NCBI GenBank assembly: GCA_038363925.1
Contig: JAQQWL010000004.1
Coordinates: forward strand, 2,542,001 to 2,606,000
DNA length: 64,000 nucleotides
DNA from: Apiospora phragmitis
Lineage: Eukaryota > Ascomycota > Sordariomycetes > Amphisphaeriales > Apiosporaceae
Direction: 5' to 3'
A program made the position numbers and the translations under genes. The notes below the pieces were generated by a model that had not been told where the DNA came from, searched no databases, and worked only from the letters and a program-made list of their open reading frames with translations. Positions 34,292-46,314 of the stretch are shown in pieces; the stretch's first letter is position 1, and the number at the start of each line of letters is the position of its first letter.

Positions 34292-34909
34292 CATGTCATT
34301 GGTATGGCAGCACGATGAGACCATCACGGCAATCACGTCCTATTATAAGCTCATTTCCAAAACCCATGCCATCGCCCGCAACTAGACATCGCCTCATCCA
34401 CCGCCAGAAGGGCTGGCCAGAGCTTGGACGTACCGAAGTGGCAGCCAGTCTTGGTCTCAGCCCCGCGGCGGCACGGCTCCTTCGCCACATCCCGTACTTT
34501 GAAGACTCGGAGACAATGCAGATTCTGCCCAGCGCGCAGCCCCACAGCTATACCGAGTCCCAGAGGATCGCGCCGTATGCAGAGCGAGGGAAGCGGTCTG
34601 GCGCCGGCGACGACAACGACAACGACGATTATATGAGAATCTTTTCTCCGGGTACCGGCAGGAAGCTTCGGGCGTTCGTGGTGGGTCCATACGTGTTTTG
34701 CTGCCTCTGAGCACAACCTGAGGTAGTTGGTGGGGATGCCCTCTATGAACGAAGGCGACGAGGGGTGGATACTGGATAAGGGCGTGTCTCCGTGTGCTAT
34801 TCTGGATTATGAGAACTGGAAGCGTATAATGCGTCCTAAGGACCGGCCGGGTGACTTCTGGGAGCCAGATGCAGTGGCAGAAGAGGCCGATCGTTTACTT
34901 TCGGGTTGA
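34292..34909 (+). pseudogene. Decayed or frameshifted fungal hypothetical gene
   Basis: Fragments in two frames look like one fungal protein of unknown function: MSLVWQHDETITAITSYYKLISKTHA from ATG 34292, a TAG at about 34382-34384, then PPPEG-GWPELGRTEVAASLG and ARLLRHIPYFE in another frame. This resembles families with a 'PPxGGWPE ... LLRHLPYI' pattern. After a poly-Asp/Asn stretch (about 34607-34632) and RKLRAFVVGPYVF, the end NEGDEGWILDKG...DFWEPD is again in the first frame to 34909. Two extra G bases near 34409 would join the first pieces. The family link is from memory and the gene model is uncertain. Confidence 0.35.
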
Positions 34910-35817
34910 AACCTGGAAAAGCGAAGATCGGGATGTGTTGCGTTCTCTTCGTGGGGAAATGTTGATAGGGGAGTAGGAGTGCCTACAGTGAACTTGCTAC
35001 TTCCAATCAGCATTGAAACTGAGAAGGAACCTGACTTGGTATGTTACGGCCTGAAACAGGACCTACGACTATGGCGTCAAGCCACACCGAAGCAGACATA
35101 GGAGACCAAACCGATGAACTTGGCTACGAGTGTAGCTCAACTACACGTACCGCAGCAAACATCTAATCGCAGTTGCTTTGCAGCAAATGCCCATGATTCA
35201 AACAACACAAGATGGGACATCTTAATGAAGCACTCATTCATGATGATTACTACTCGGTTCTCGGCTTCCTTCTCACTAGATGAAATACCTCGGCGCTGTT
35301 GGTGCTCTAATCAGTCCCTCGTATCCAGGAGGTGGAGCTGCACGCGGGTTCGTATGAGACTGCCCGAATGTTGCATTGGCCAGAAACCCATCTTGGAGTT
35401 ATTGCAGTAGGAAAGGGCGAAACGTCTTTCCACTCGAGAGCAACAAGGTATTGTAGTCTTCCTCAGGCGCAATTAGATAACATTTAACCTCCCTCCTTTA
35501 CCTCAATCGGCGTCCCCGAGTCTCTTCTAATATATCGAAAAGGGGATGTCTTACTCGGGGGAAAGGACACAGTGTGAAAGAATTTTATGCTGATGAGTTT
35601 GTCTATTGTTTGCCCAATCATAGGATAATTGCTACTGCTGCTTGATAACCCCTGATACCCTAATTGCCTTCATGTCTATCCACAATTCCCTTGACCGACA
35701 CGCATCCCATCCCTCTGTGTAGACCTTGTAATAAAACACCTTTCCATCAAAAGAAGTTCCAAACGCCAAGGTATGTCCCTGATAATGCATTTCCTGTAAT
35801 CCCTGCTAGTCCATGCG
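34910..35817. other. Intergenic, nothing recognised
   Basis: Only short frames; none shows a domain or splice model. Confidence 0.5.
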
Positions 35818-37534
35818 TTAAAGAGCCCCAAACTGGAGGTTGCTGTAACAATAACTCTCTTCTTCTCCTTCGTCTTCTTCTTCTTCTTCGTCCACTTCCA
35901 TAGACTCCACAACCGTCTCGTCGCCAGAGTCCGGCGTTATTCTGCTCAAAGACGGATCGTGCAATACCGGCGTGGGGGGCCAGGGTCTGAAGTCCAGCGG
36001 GTTCGGGACTTTGAACGGGGTATATCGAGCCTTTCTTTCTGGACGCGGAATGCTGCGTTTGAGTTGCGGTTGGCACACGAACGTGCTCAAACGATCGCGG
36101 AATGCTAGTTGCGTCGGGCCGCTGACTTCGAGTACATCTTGGGGTGTCACTGGCGGCGTGCACAGCATTTCCGGGTGTGCTGAGTCGTCATCATCATCTA
36201 TAGACGAGGGTGTCTCATCGTGTTCTGTTTGCGTTTCTTTGATTAGCTTTGAGACTCGAGGCTGGAGTGATATGAGAGTTTCTGGGTCCCTTACCTGATG
36301 GTATGTCGGTCATGACATCCTGTGGAGTTCGGTAGCGGTGTCCGTCCATCAATTTGGGATCCGCCCACATAGCACCCTCGACTTCCGCACTAAGGCCATC
36401 CTCATCCTCAAAGACCTCGCCATATACGTCCCTTCTGTTTCCTCCAAGTCTTAGGGGCGGGCCCATCCCGCAACCAGCCTTGATCCGTAGCCACAGGCCT
36501 GTGAGATGCTCCATCGCCGCGACGTACTCAAGGCAGCTGCGGCATGGCCACGAGTCGATATATATAACCATGTAGCGGCGCTTGCCCAACATCATCTCTC
36601 GAATCTTCTTGAGACGGAAAAGCTGCTCACGGACGTAGTCCTCCTCGGTTTGCTCCGGCCGCCTGGCGACCAGCCCCTCAGTGAGCGAGAAGGCGTACAT
36701 CGTCGCCAGTAGGACTTCCACATGACAGGCGGCCCCGCGTCCCTTCTGCATGTCGGTGGGCGGAAAGAGCGCCATTGTCCCGTTGCCCCGTTTTGAACTT
36801 ATGGCCAATACGTCGTGACGCCAGCTGGTGCGCAATCGAACACCATTTCTCGGAGTCCACCACTTGTGGGTCCCGCTTGTCGTCTTCTTTCCATCCCGAT
36901 GCAGCGTATAAAGTCGGTCCCGAAACTTCTGCGCTCTCCGCGTGTTCAGCGAAATCAAACAGAGTGAAGGTCGGGAGATCGTCGCCCGCGGGCATGAGCA
37001 TGCCGATCGTCTTGTTCCGCGTGAGGGACATGCCCGTTTCGACCATGCTGACGAGGCCGTAAACGCCGATCTTGGTACCGATCTTGGCAAACTTGTAATC
37101 GTGGTACTTAAGGTCGCCTCCACGTCGGTGCTCGTTCTTCAGAGTGGTTCGGCGCGCGGGAGATTCTAGCAGACCCAATATTTCCGGCCTGTTCAAAACG
37201 GCCAGTGCATTCTCCTTGCCGACGCCCGCATCGATGTACTCTTCTTTTATTGACCTTGTGAGATCGTTCTCACGAGCAAAATCGATAGCTGTAATTTTCA
37301 TTCTGTTCGCTTTCGATATGTTGACCGACTTGAAAACCACCAGAAACTTGACAACTTCGTAATTGCTCATCAGGCACGCCAGCATTAGTGGCGTTGATCC
37401 ATCGGAGATCGTCTCTTCTACTGATGAAGGATGGGAATTTGCTGTAGACACAACTTTCTCCAAGTTGCCAGTCAGGCATGCCACATGTATTTGGGAGAGT
37501 CCAATTCCTCGGAAATGGCCATCATTCTGGACAT
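35818..37534 (-). CDS. Ankyrin-repeat protein with a zinc deaminase-like domain
   Basis: Exon 1 is 37534-36295 and exon 2 is 36236-35818. The intron has donor GTAAGG, branch GCTAATC and acceptor AAAG. The N-terminal part shows ankyrin repeats (HVACLTGNLEKVV, then DGSTPLMLACLMSNYEVVKFLV). The middle part has the zinc signature of cytidine/nucleic-acid deaminases: ACHVEVLLATMYAF (H-x-E, about 36715) and, some 55 residues later, YIDSWPCRSCLEYVAAM (P-C-x2-C, about 36535), as in AID/APOBEC- and DYW-like enzymes. The C-terminal tail is acidic and Pro-rich. Two frame breaks are present: at GGG 37493-37495 (one base short; restoring it joins SEELDSP to HVACLTGN) and near 36815 (HQLAS to HDVLAISS). 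They have opposite sign, so the 553-codon total holds. The target (RNA, DNA or nucleotide) is unknown. The deaminase assignment rests on motifs only. Confidence 0.6.
36237..36294 (-). other. Intron of the ankyrin-deaminase gene
   Basis: 58 bases, GTAAGG donor, GCTAATC branch, AAAG acceptor. Splicing leads into a frame open to 35818. Confidence 0.75.
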
Positions 37535-38501
37535 GTCATGCTGAACGTACACCAGCAGGTCAAGGGGAAGCTTTGTGATGCAGTGATGAAGAGCTGTAGG
37601 CTAAGATTGGAATATTGAATGAATCATCTGAAAGCTGGTCAGTATCACACACCTTCCATCCGAATGTGTACAGTATGATATAAGAGTGGCAAGGTAAAAG
37701 TTGAAAAGGTAGGGTGGTAATGAAAGCAGTGGTGCTGAAAATAAACGATGAAAGCTACCACATACCTCTGTGCGGCGCAATTCGATCCAACGGCTGGGTT
37801 GGGTAGTGTAGCTTGGGGGAAAGAGCGTGATGATCGTTCACGAGGCCGTTTGGGATTTGTGACGATGTTCGACTACAGACGATCAGGTTGTGTGGGATGT
37901 GAGGTTATTGTAGCGAGAGCTTTATCATGCTTGGGGCATCCTGAACGAAGGTCATGTAGTAGGCGATGGCAATGGAAATTACCATGGGCTGCTTTGGCAG
38001 GAGCGCTTGCCTCGGGTTCACGATGATGGAACTCGACTTCAGAGTCAGGCGGATGATAGGGCGCAAACTAGGTATATCAAGTAGATCAGACGAAGGGGGC
38101 AGGATGGGAAATCGAACGGAAAGTGTTGGGCAGGGCCATTTGTGGTTGGAGAAGGAATCAGATCATGGATGTCATGCCAATGGTCTACTTGGGCTCTGGT
38201 CCGTCAGGGTTAAGAATCAAGATGATCAAGGTGCGGATGGTGGGTAAGTTGTCAAGGAGGTCTCGTGGTGCTCATTGGAATATATCATATAATCCCGAAA
38301 AGCACAACGCATCAATTGGTATCAGAGGAAAATATCCATTGGAGGCAGTAAAACTGTCTCTCTCCATTCATCAGGACTACGAGGTCCGAGACTGTCAATC
38401 CATTTTTAACGCCATCCATGCCTCATGAACCGCAGAATCCCAATCCCGATCAGAAGTCAGAGTCGTAGTCGATTTCATAGCGCCATAACGATGCTACCAT
38501 C
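37535..38501. other. Intergenic region
   Basis: 5' flank of the ankyrin-deaminase gene and 3' flank of RPS19. No gene recognised. Confidence 0.5.
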
Positions 38502-39510
38502 TTACTCGTCGTCAGACTCCTCCTCCTCAGCCTCAGCGGTGGTCTGGCGATACGGTCAAGATCACGCTGGCCGGACTGGGTGATGCGGCGGCCACCCTTC
38601 TCCTCATCGATCTCAACGACACCGATCTTCTCAAGAGCCTGGAGGATCTTGCGGTCGACACCACCGGAGGCGTCGACGTGCTTGGAGGGGCGGACACCTC
38701 GGTTCTTGGCGGTACCGTGGACCTTTCGGAGACGGCCGACACCAACGGTCTTGCGCATGTAGACGTGGCGGGCGACGGAAGCGGCGCGCACGTAGAACCA
38801 GTCAATGTTCTCTGCAGAAGGAGCAGGTTAGCCACTGACGCCACACAAGCCGCAACCAGAAACGGTGAGAAAATGAAGTGTGTGGAAGTATCGTTCAGCA
38901 ACAATAGGTTGAAATCCTTGTCCGCAAGCGAACTCAGGTTTTGTGGATGGTTGTTTATAGTCATCATATTACGATAGCAAGAGGTATTGCCATGCGACAC
39001 AACCACGCGTGGTAGAAGAGAGATGCAAAAACTTACGGGGAGGAAGCTCGCGGGAAGGACCGGTCTTGACAGTGTCGACCCAACCTGACAGAAAAATGTT
39101 AGCAACAATGGCCTCGCAGTTCAGTCGAGGGCGTAGCAGACTTACCGGGGATGGGCAGCTTGCCCTGACGCTTCAAGAAAGAAGAGTAGTTCTCGATGAA
39201 CTTCTGCGCCTGAAGCAGATAAAACACATCAGCATGATTCCGTCGTCAGAAGTCTTGCGACTCCCTCGCGCCTGCTCCAAATGTGATCTTCCATCCTAGC
39301 TCTTGCATGGGTGTACCCAGTCATTTCTCTTCTGCTGCTACAATGCTGCCCAGAACTGGTGTGTATATTGTGGACTTGCAATGATAGAGAGAGTCGAAGT
39401 CTGTCGAATCCCATCTTTTTTTGGCTTGCAGTGTGCGAGGTCGTCTCTCAAGGTGTTGAGCAATCGGAGGAACCTACATCGACATCGCGGACGGTGATAC
39501 CTCCAGGCAT
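38502..39510 (-). CDS. rps19: 40S ribosomal protein S19 (eS19), one base short
   Basis: Four exons on the minus strand: 39510-39478, 39209-39146, 39084-39037 and 38811-38502. The product matches eS19 along its length: [103 protein letters not shown] and [17 protein letters not shown]. It is a component of the small subunit, needed for 18S rRNA maturation, and essential in fungi. In the window the frame is lost right after DRIA: the GG at 38546-38547 should be GGG. With that base the conserved acidic tail [14 protein letters not shown] and stop at 38502-38504 follow; without it the frame runs on to 38450 with an unrelated Arg-rich end. Because the gene is essential, a consensus error is far more likely than mutation. 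The first intron is long (267 bases), as is common in ribosomal protein genes. Confidence 0.95.
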
Positions 39511-40178
39511 TTTGGCGGTGTTGTTTGGTGAGGTCGGAGGGTGTTGACTGTGATTGACTGGAGGGGATCGGAAGTTGGGCGTCGACGTGGAGGGTTGGAT
39601 GTTCAGTGAGCCAAGCGGAAATTTTGCGAAGTTGGGGCTGATCGCGAAATTCTGCACAGGCAAGAGGGAATTACCGTAGGCCGCCAAGATTAGGGTCGAC
39701 CAGCCCTCCCCGCAATAACCTTTTTTGTGATTTGTCCGTGCTCCAGCTCCAGCCTGCACTAGCCACAGTTCCCGGAGTGGCTCAGTTTCTTACTTAATTT
39801 GTGGATTCTCTCGGCTTGATTGAACGGTCCGTGCTTTGCTCCGACCTACCTTGATCCAACTTCACCACAAGAGATGTACGACAAGTTCGCGACCATATGC
39901 TCTCCAACATCTCGTTGCCGCCTACTGGAAGAGTGTCATGCAATGCAAAGATCAAACTAATATAGATAATATCCTCGAAAGCCAGGCCCTTGTACTTAGT
40001 AAAACCCTCGCTGCTAACATCCACGCTGTGATAACCTGGCCTATCACAAGGCCCCTATTCGAATCCCGATCACGTGCCGATCCCTACTTCTGCTTCCCAA
40101 CTACAAGACCCATTACTCAGCCACCTTTCGAACCCATCAACTTTAGCTGAGTATCATTGATGCAACTTGCATTCCCGG
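39511..40178. other. Intergenic, RPS19 promoter side
   Basis: Upstream flank of RPS19 (minus) and 3' flank of the small gene ending at 40179. No gene seen. Confidence 0.5.
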
Positions 40179-40591
40179 TCACCTCTTCGAACTTGCTGAC
40201 TCCCATCGGGCATCCCATTGCGCCATGTCCGCTGCACGATTACCGCGATCAGACGGCATGCCCTGGGCGAAGCGCTCATCCGGTCGGTCCTCCGTGACGT
40301 ATACCTCGAGCCGGCTGGGCTCATGGTCGTGGTTATGATGGTGATGGTGGTTGGACGAAGAAGAGCTCTTTGACTTGGACTTGGACTTGGATGACGACGA
40401 TGAGCCATGGTGATGATGATGGCTCTTGGGTTTCTTGGAGGAAGAGGACGGTGCGTCCTTGTCGCTGTTGAGAACGTGTCAGTAGACTTGATTGCGACGG
40501 TATCCGCTCGCAGTAACAGCCCAAGGATGATAAGGGGTCATTGACTGGGCCTTCGTGGGCGGCTACTTTGTACTAACCTGTGTTTGCCCAT
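40179..40591 (-). CDS. Tiny His/Ser/Lys-rich protein (99 aa)
   Basis: Exon 1 is only 14 bases (40591-40578, MGKH plus two bases). The intron 40577-40465 has donor GTTAGT and acceptor AACAG, and exon 2 is 40464-40179. The product has low-complexity blocks: SSSSKKPK, HHHHH twice, SKSKSKSKSSSSS, then a more ordered end (EPSRLEVYVTEDRPDERFAQGMP...). The phases agree and the frame is intact. I recognise no domain. The His clusters could bind metal ions; nothing more can be said. It is easy to miss because the long exon lacks its own ATG in this frame. Confidence 0.6.
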
Positions 40592-41824
40592 GGTGGAGTG
40601 GATGAGTGAGTGAGGTCGATCTGAGTGTGAGATGCGTGCGGCAGATTGATATGGAGACTCTTGGAGATTATTTCTGGAGCCTGCTGCTATGATTGATGTT
40701 GAGTTGATGTTCTATCGAGCGATATATTCCAGTGTTTGGCAAGAGGACGATGACCGGGTTTTATTTCACTGCAGTACGGAAGAGGTGGAAGGGGTGGTCT
40801 AATGGCGTCCCCCTACATTAGAAGGAACTTCATTCCCTTCTCAAGGTGACCAGTCTACCTACTAGATATCATGACGAACGCCTTTGTATTGGTGGAAGTG
40901 GCACGCCAGTATGCAGATAGGTACTTCTTCCCTGCTCCGGGGTCCTGACCTGCATTCCTCAGGAAACCGCCAAACCAGTTGCAGAAGCTGCGTACACAGT
41001 GATATCATGCTCATTAATGGTGTTGTGGCGGGTTACCGCGTTTCAGAATACGGGCCTCGAGTGTAGCTCGTATTCACACATGCGGTGGCATACCACATTT
41101 CGGTTCGTAGGGCCCTAATAGGAAAGGGAGATCCAACCCCACCCACTTGTGTAAGAGCCAAACATGTTATCCCTACACTATTCTAGGGTTTAAAAACCTC
41201 CCAATATGCCTATAGGGAACTTGAGTTGAGCCTCAGTTTCCATCCTGGTCACTTCCCTTTTGACTGTTGACAACAGATTCCCGCAGACCTAGCATTTCAT
41301 CACAGATTCAGTCGTGAGTCACACAATCTATTCCCGCTGTACTACGCACTGTAATTTTGTATAATTTGTATAGTAAGCGTCATCTCACGATCTTAAATAA
41401 GCTTGTGGTAAAAGTCCTATGATTCAGTTCAAAACTCAGGAGTCCGAAACTGTCTACAACTAGTTCGGGTCAAATGCACAGAGGTTATTAGAGGTAAATC
41501 GTATTTGGGATTTTTTAACATAAACGTCGTAGATTCGTTATATTACTACCACTGTAGCTCCAGAGTTGCAGTCCAAGGTGGTATGAAAGATTTTGGAGGA
41601 AAATAATCAGGAGACCATATCTGTGCGGTAAAACATTAAGGAGATCCCGTAAAATAGCCCAGTAACATGGTTTCCACCCCATCAATCAAATAGCCCCCCA
41701 TTTCCCGGAGCTGGGAGCGAGTCAAACGTGTCATCGTGGGTCCGTGACTTCTTGCGTTGCAGACTGATCTGGTCGCTGTCTCCGCTTCCAAGGTGCTTTC
41801 TACCCCTGGTGAGAGACAGAAGAC
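40592..41824. other. Long intergenic region
   Basis: About 1.2 kb, mostly AT-balanced sequence without a supported gene. It is promoter space of the His-rich gene (minus) and 3' flank of the zinc-finger gene (minus). Confidence 0.5.
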
Positions 41825-43754
41825 TCAGACTCCCCTATGCGATTTCTTGGCATGAGCAGTGACATTGTCTTTTCGCGAGAATATTTTGTCGCAATGGGGG
41901 CAATGGTGTTCCTGCTTGACGTGCGTCATCCGGTGTTTGTTGAAATAGGTGGCTTTTTTTTCTGGATTGCCACTAGGCGTGAAGCCGCAACCGCAGCAGA
42001 ACTCAGACGACGACGACGGTGTCGGGTTGCCTCCACTACCCAGAGACATATCAGTCTCCCCAGTGGAGCCATAGCTGCTGGCCGCCGAGCCCGGCGACAT
42101 GTCTTATTGATGGTGAGAAGCTGACGCTGTTCTTGTCCTGTCTGCGGGGGCTTTTGCTGCTCTGCGTAGTAAAGGGTGATGGTGCTCCTCCGGGGGAAGG
42201 GTCCGTTGACGATCTAGCAGCCATTGAGTTCCTAAAGCTTTGGACCGTTGGAGTTGCGAATGCGGCGGCGGTGGTATTGGCGTTGCCCAAGCCAAGCATC
42301 TGTTCCAACGATGCATCCACCATTCCTGGGCTTGAGTATTGTAAGGAATATGCAGGCGACTGAGAGGAGGCGTCCGTCGCCCAGAATGCACATTCGCCCT
42401 TTCAGTGTTGGCAGCAGCACTGCCTCCGAACGAGTCTCCTGGCGATACGTCTACTGCTGCTAGATCGGGATCGCAAACATGGAGAAGGACTTGGGCAGAC
42501 TGTGTGTACATATGACCTGAGAAGTTTGTTGTAGACGGCCCTTCAATGTTTGAAGTGGAATTCACAGGGCAAATCGACAAGAAGGAGTTGACGTTGGCAT
42601 AATTTACAGGATTGGTATCGCCGAGTCCGTTGGGAGACCTGACGGAGGAAGGTGGTGAAACGTTCGACGAATAGCTTCCATCTGAGCTCGCAGATGTGCA
42701 GGAGACCTCTGTTGGGGCCGTGCCATCGTTGGAGCTCGGCTCTTGAGGCCGGCCTGCAACACCTTGAACTCCAGTGGACTCGAAGTCCATCATTTGATTG
42801 AAAGTAAGATCGCCCCATTCGCCGCATAGTTCACTCCTTTGTTGGTTGCTTTGCTCTCCACTTTGCTCGTGAAGATGCTCCCACGGTAGCTCTGATGGAA
42901 GATAACTACCATCGAGCTCGTTACTCCTCCATGAAGAACCGGCCGAAGAGCTTTCTGGTTTTGCACCAAAGCTTTTCTTCCATTCAGAATGTTGTGGGGT
43001 CTCCATCTCGGCCATTGAGTAAACGAGGGGGGGTGGTGCCTGCTTATATTCATGCACTGAGGTGCCATAGCTGGCAAGCTCCTGATTGAAATCCTTCTGT
43101 ACGATATGCTGGCAATTTGGACACAACTTTGACTTGGTGCTAGTCAAGCGCCTGATCACTTCTGCAGAGGCCTGAAGGAACTTCATGGCTTTGTTGCTGA
43201 GTCTGGAGCGTCGCCATGAGCACTGCTTCTTGGAGGTCGTGCGGAATGTCTCCGTCGTATTGCATTCTGGGCACTCGTATTTCCCTCTGCAAAATAGTTA
43301 CAGTCTCTTAGATGCCACAGCATGGCCTTGGCGTCTGGGAAATATCTGTCGCATCGGGTCATTAAGCAATATACACTGCCAGATGACAAATTCGGCCTCG
43401 CCAAAAGGTAGTATTCCAGTGCCGATGCGTATAGCCGGCTCTTGTAGCATTCGTCAACTGTCCTCATACGAAATCTTCAACGATGTTAGCTTTACCCATT
43501 AAAAATACCTGTATGGGTCAGTCGTACCTGCAATACTCCTTGGGGGTTCCAGCTTTAGGGCCACTGGCAGTGTTGGCATGGCCTACTCCGGCGGCGGCGC
43601 TGTGCTGCACGTCGCCGTTGCTGCCACCGTTTGTTGAGCCACACATGGTGTAGGAACTCGAATCTTGGCTGAAAGAAGCGGGTGAATAGAAGTTCGAATG
43701 CATTGGATTAGAATACTGCGTCTGCGCAGGTGTGAAAGAGAACGCTGGTTCCAT
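41825..43754 (-). CDS. C2H2 zinc-finger protein of a fungal family, frame-broken
   Basis: ATG 43754; exon 1 43754-43528, intron 43527-43463 (GTACGA donor, GCTAAC branch, TGAG acceptor), exon 2 from 43462. Exon 2 begins TVDECYKSRLYASALEYYLLARP, then YFPDAKAMLWHLRDC and YECPECNTTETF with KKQCSWRRSRL, a pattern seen in fungal C2H2-type proteins. A long Ser/Asn-rich middle follows, and the C-terminus has CCGCGFTPSG and two C2H2 fingers (HHCPHCDKIFSRKDNVTAHAKKSH) ending at 41825. It is presumably a nuclear DNA-binding regulator; targets are unknown. Frame breaks: one base short at CCC 43283-43285 (EG then KYECPEC), near 42360 (TPPLS to SPAYSLQYS) and near 42105 (SFSPSI to MSPGSAAS). Reading across them gives one coherent protein of about 620 residues, so consensus errors are likely. 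Confidence 0.65.
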
Positions 43755-46314
43755 CTCGAATTTTTGACTCAGTTTGCGCTTGAAGCCTTGGTTCAGATTT
43801 CGAAATCGTAGATCAAAGATCGGGCAAGCTGATAGACAACAGAGACGTATCGAAATACCAGTGCCGCCCAATAGATTATAACGCTTCACGCCATTCTGTT
43901 GATTCAGCCTCTCGATTCCCTTCAAGGGTTCAAGGGGTGCGGAAAGAAGGGCACTGTAAAAGTGAGGACCAAATCGCAATTGTTGGATTACCCGTGCTCC
44001 CCTTCAAATTTGTTACCCCGTATTCCCTACTGCCAGCACATCGACCAGTGGAAGGTTATGTTGAGGGCCTTAAGGGCCTTGAAGAGCCTCAAGGGACCTC
44101 CCGCCATGCATTGTCCACAACTGCGCACATCTCCCGGGCAAAACCAAATGGCGCTAGTAGCCAATCCGGGTATCGGTATCGCGCTCGACTGTGATGTCGT
44201 GTCGTAGAATGGCTTTGTAATCAGGGCAAAATCCCTAAAGGGAAGAGAAGTGTAAATAAGGCAACTGAAAGTTGCTTGTATCAGGTTATGTAGATGTGGT
44301 TGCCTTTGACTTGTCCCTGCAGCCAGTAGCATCCCATTGACCAAAAAATTGTCGCCTGACAGCTTAGGGAATATGAGGGGGAAGGGGCGGATGCCGAGGT
44401 GCCGGCAAGCGGAGGATCGGGGAGCTTGATCGAGCTAGTGTGTTCCTGTGATTGCCTTCGGTGAATGCGTGGTCCTTTCACTGAGTGCGCCAACTCATAC
44501 TCGAAGCAGGTCTTGGATTCCGCCTGGAAAGGTAGACAGACAGGTTGACCAAAGCGGGGATGCAAGGTGACTTCATCGCGCCAAGATTTCAAATTAAGAG
44601 GGATGATATGGGCTGGTGGCCTCCCAGCGACGAAAGGGACTGCATATACGACCTTGTGATGCCGTAAGTGTAGAAAAAGAAGATGGACAGAGGGGGATGC
44701 ATATATACATGGAAAGAGATTCCAGGACCGTAACATTCGTTTCCTAGTCTTTCAGCATCACTCGTTTAAACCTGCGGCCTTACTCTAGGACGATTCTATA
44801 AAAAAACCAATGGCCCCCAGCCCCCAAGAGCTGAGTTAGGCTTGGCCCAGTATCCAGTGAAAGCTAACATCGCGTGACGTTGGGAAGCATATAGCTATCA
44901 TCTCACCTTGTCTAGTTGGGCAAGCTCCAAGGCTCAGCCACGCGCGGATGGGGCCGGCAGTATGGAGACACCGGACTCGGGATTGGGAGTGGTTGGGGGC
45001 TGGGGGCCAATAACTAGAAATATATGGATTCACAGCAATCCTGAGTAAGCAGGGCAGCGTCTCAGAAGGAATAGCGTTGAAGTGCCTGGCCGTGAGACAT
45101 ACCACAAAGACTCTGATGGCGTTGATACCCAAGATTCTGCAGATACACTGCCCCCCCCGTTCTGTAAGATGATGCTGCATCGCGTTAGCATCCACGATAT
45201 CATTGGCCAACAAGTGCAGCTAATGCACCGTAAATGAAGTCTGGAAAAACCTCGACCGGGGTTTAATTGCGCCCGAGACAAATGTGTTGATATCCTTCTC
45301 GATTCAACACATATGCTGTCTGCGTCGCAAACTTATTCCGTGAATTACTGTAGTAGGCAGGCTCCCAACTCCGTAGGACACGAAGAGCCACCAAGGACTC
45401 GAGCGTCTGTGTAAGGATTGACTGTAGAACCTTGTGCTTCGGTGAACGACTGAGCGGCCTCGCGGCACAGGATTCTGTGCCATGGTTCACTAGCATTCGA
45501 GATCTTCCAATGGTGTTGCTGAGAGAAAGACACGGAATCGTGATCCAAGGCGGCCAATCATCAACCTGGCCACACCCTGGCTATCTGAGAGACAGCAAGC
45601 AATGCCATTGTGAGTTGCAGCACCCGTTTGGTGGAGATCTTGCTTCACGAAGCTTCTCTAAGGATATACGTTTGACTATCACAGAACTTCCGCGATGTCT
45701 AAAGGAGGAATTGGCAGATGAGGTTGATAGAAGGTTGAAACCCCCGAAACCCAATCCTTCGGGATGTGGACTGAGCTCACATCACGTGCTATGGAGTGAA
45801 GCCCCTCCAACAACGACACAATAACATTATCACGCCTCCATAATAGCTTTGTTATTTGATGGGAGTATATAGTGCGTTATTACATATCACATAGGTAATT
45901 GAGAAAATATGACTTGCAATCTAAGTAGTTTCCCGAGTGTCTTCCTGGAGCTCGGCACTTGGGGGCGCCATGTACATAACCCACGCTAGCATACGTTATC
46001 GAGATTAGGAATTATGGCAGAGGTGGCCTTATCGATAAAGCTCCAGCTTGTCCATTATGACAACAGCTCAACTCCAACTATCCTACTACTTGGACAAGCC
46101 ACTCGAGCTTCAAGTCAACCCATATCGCTGCACTAGGGTTGCGTCGTCACTCCTTTAACATCAATTCATCATCCACAAATGCTTCCCTGGTAGCCATTGA
46201 GCTTACCTCCGGGTAAGCAACTCCATCCTCCGACCCGACCGACAAATTTCACTTTCCCTCTAACTACCCCTGTGCTTGCCTGGCCCGCGACCGTGGCAGC
46301 AGCCATTCCCGACC
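43755..46314. other. Long gene-poor region
   Basis: About 2.5 kb. Frames at 44281-44736 (minus) and 45432-45824 (plus) are open for about 130-150 codons but show no domain, no splice sites and no clear codon signal, so I do not call genes. Confidence 0.45.

Noticed and set aside
36215..37123. Apparent 302-residue protein starting MEATLSTT with HKWWTPRNG
   Set aside because: Its first half is the ankyrin-deaminase gene read out of frame; only the part after the break near 36815 is the real frame.
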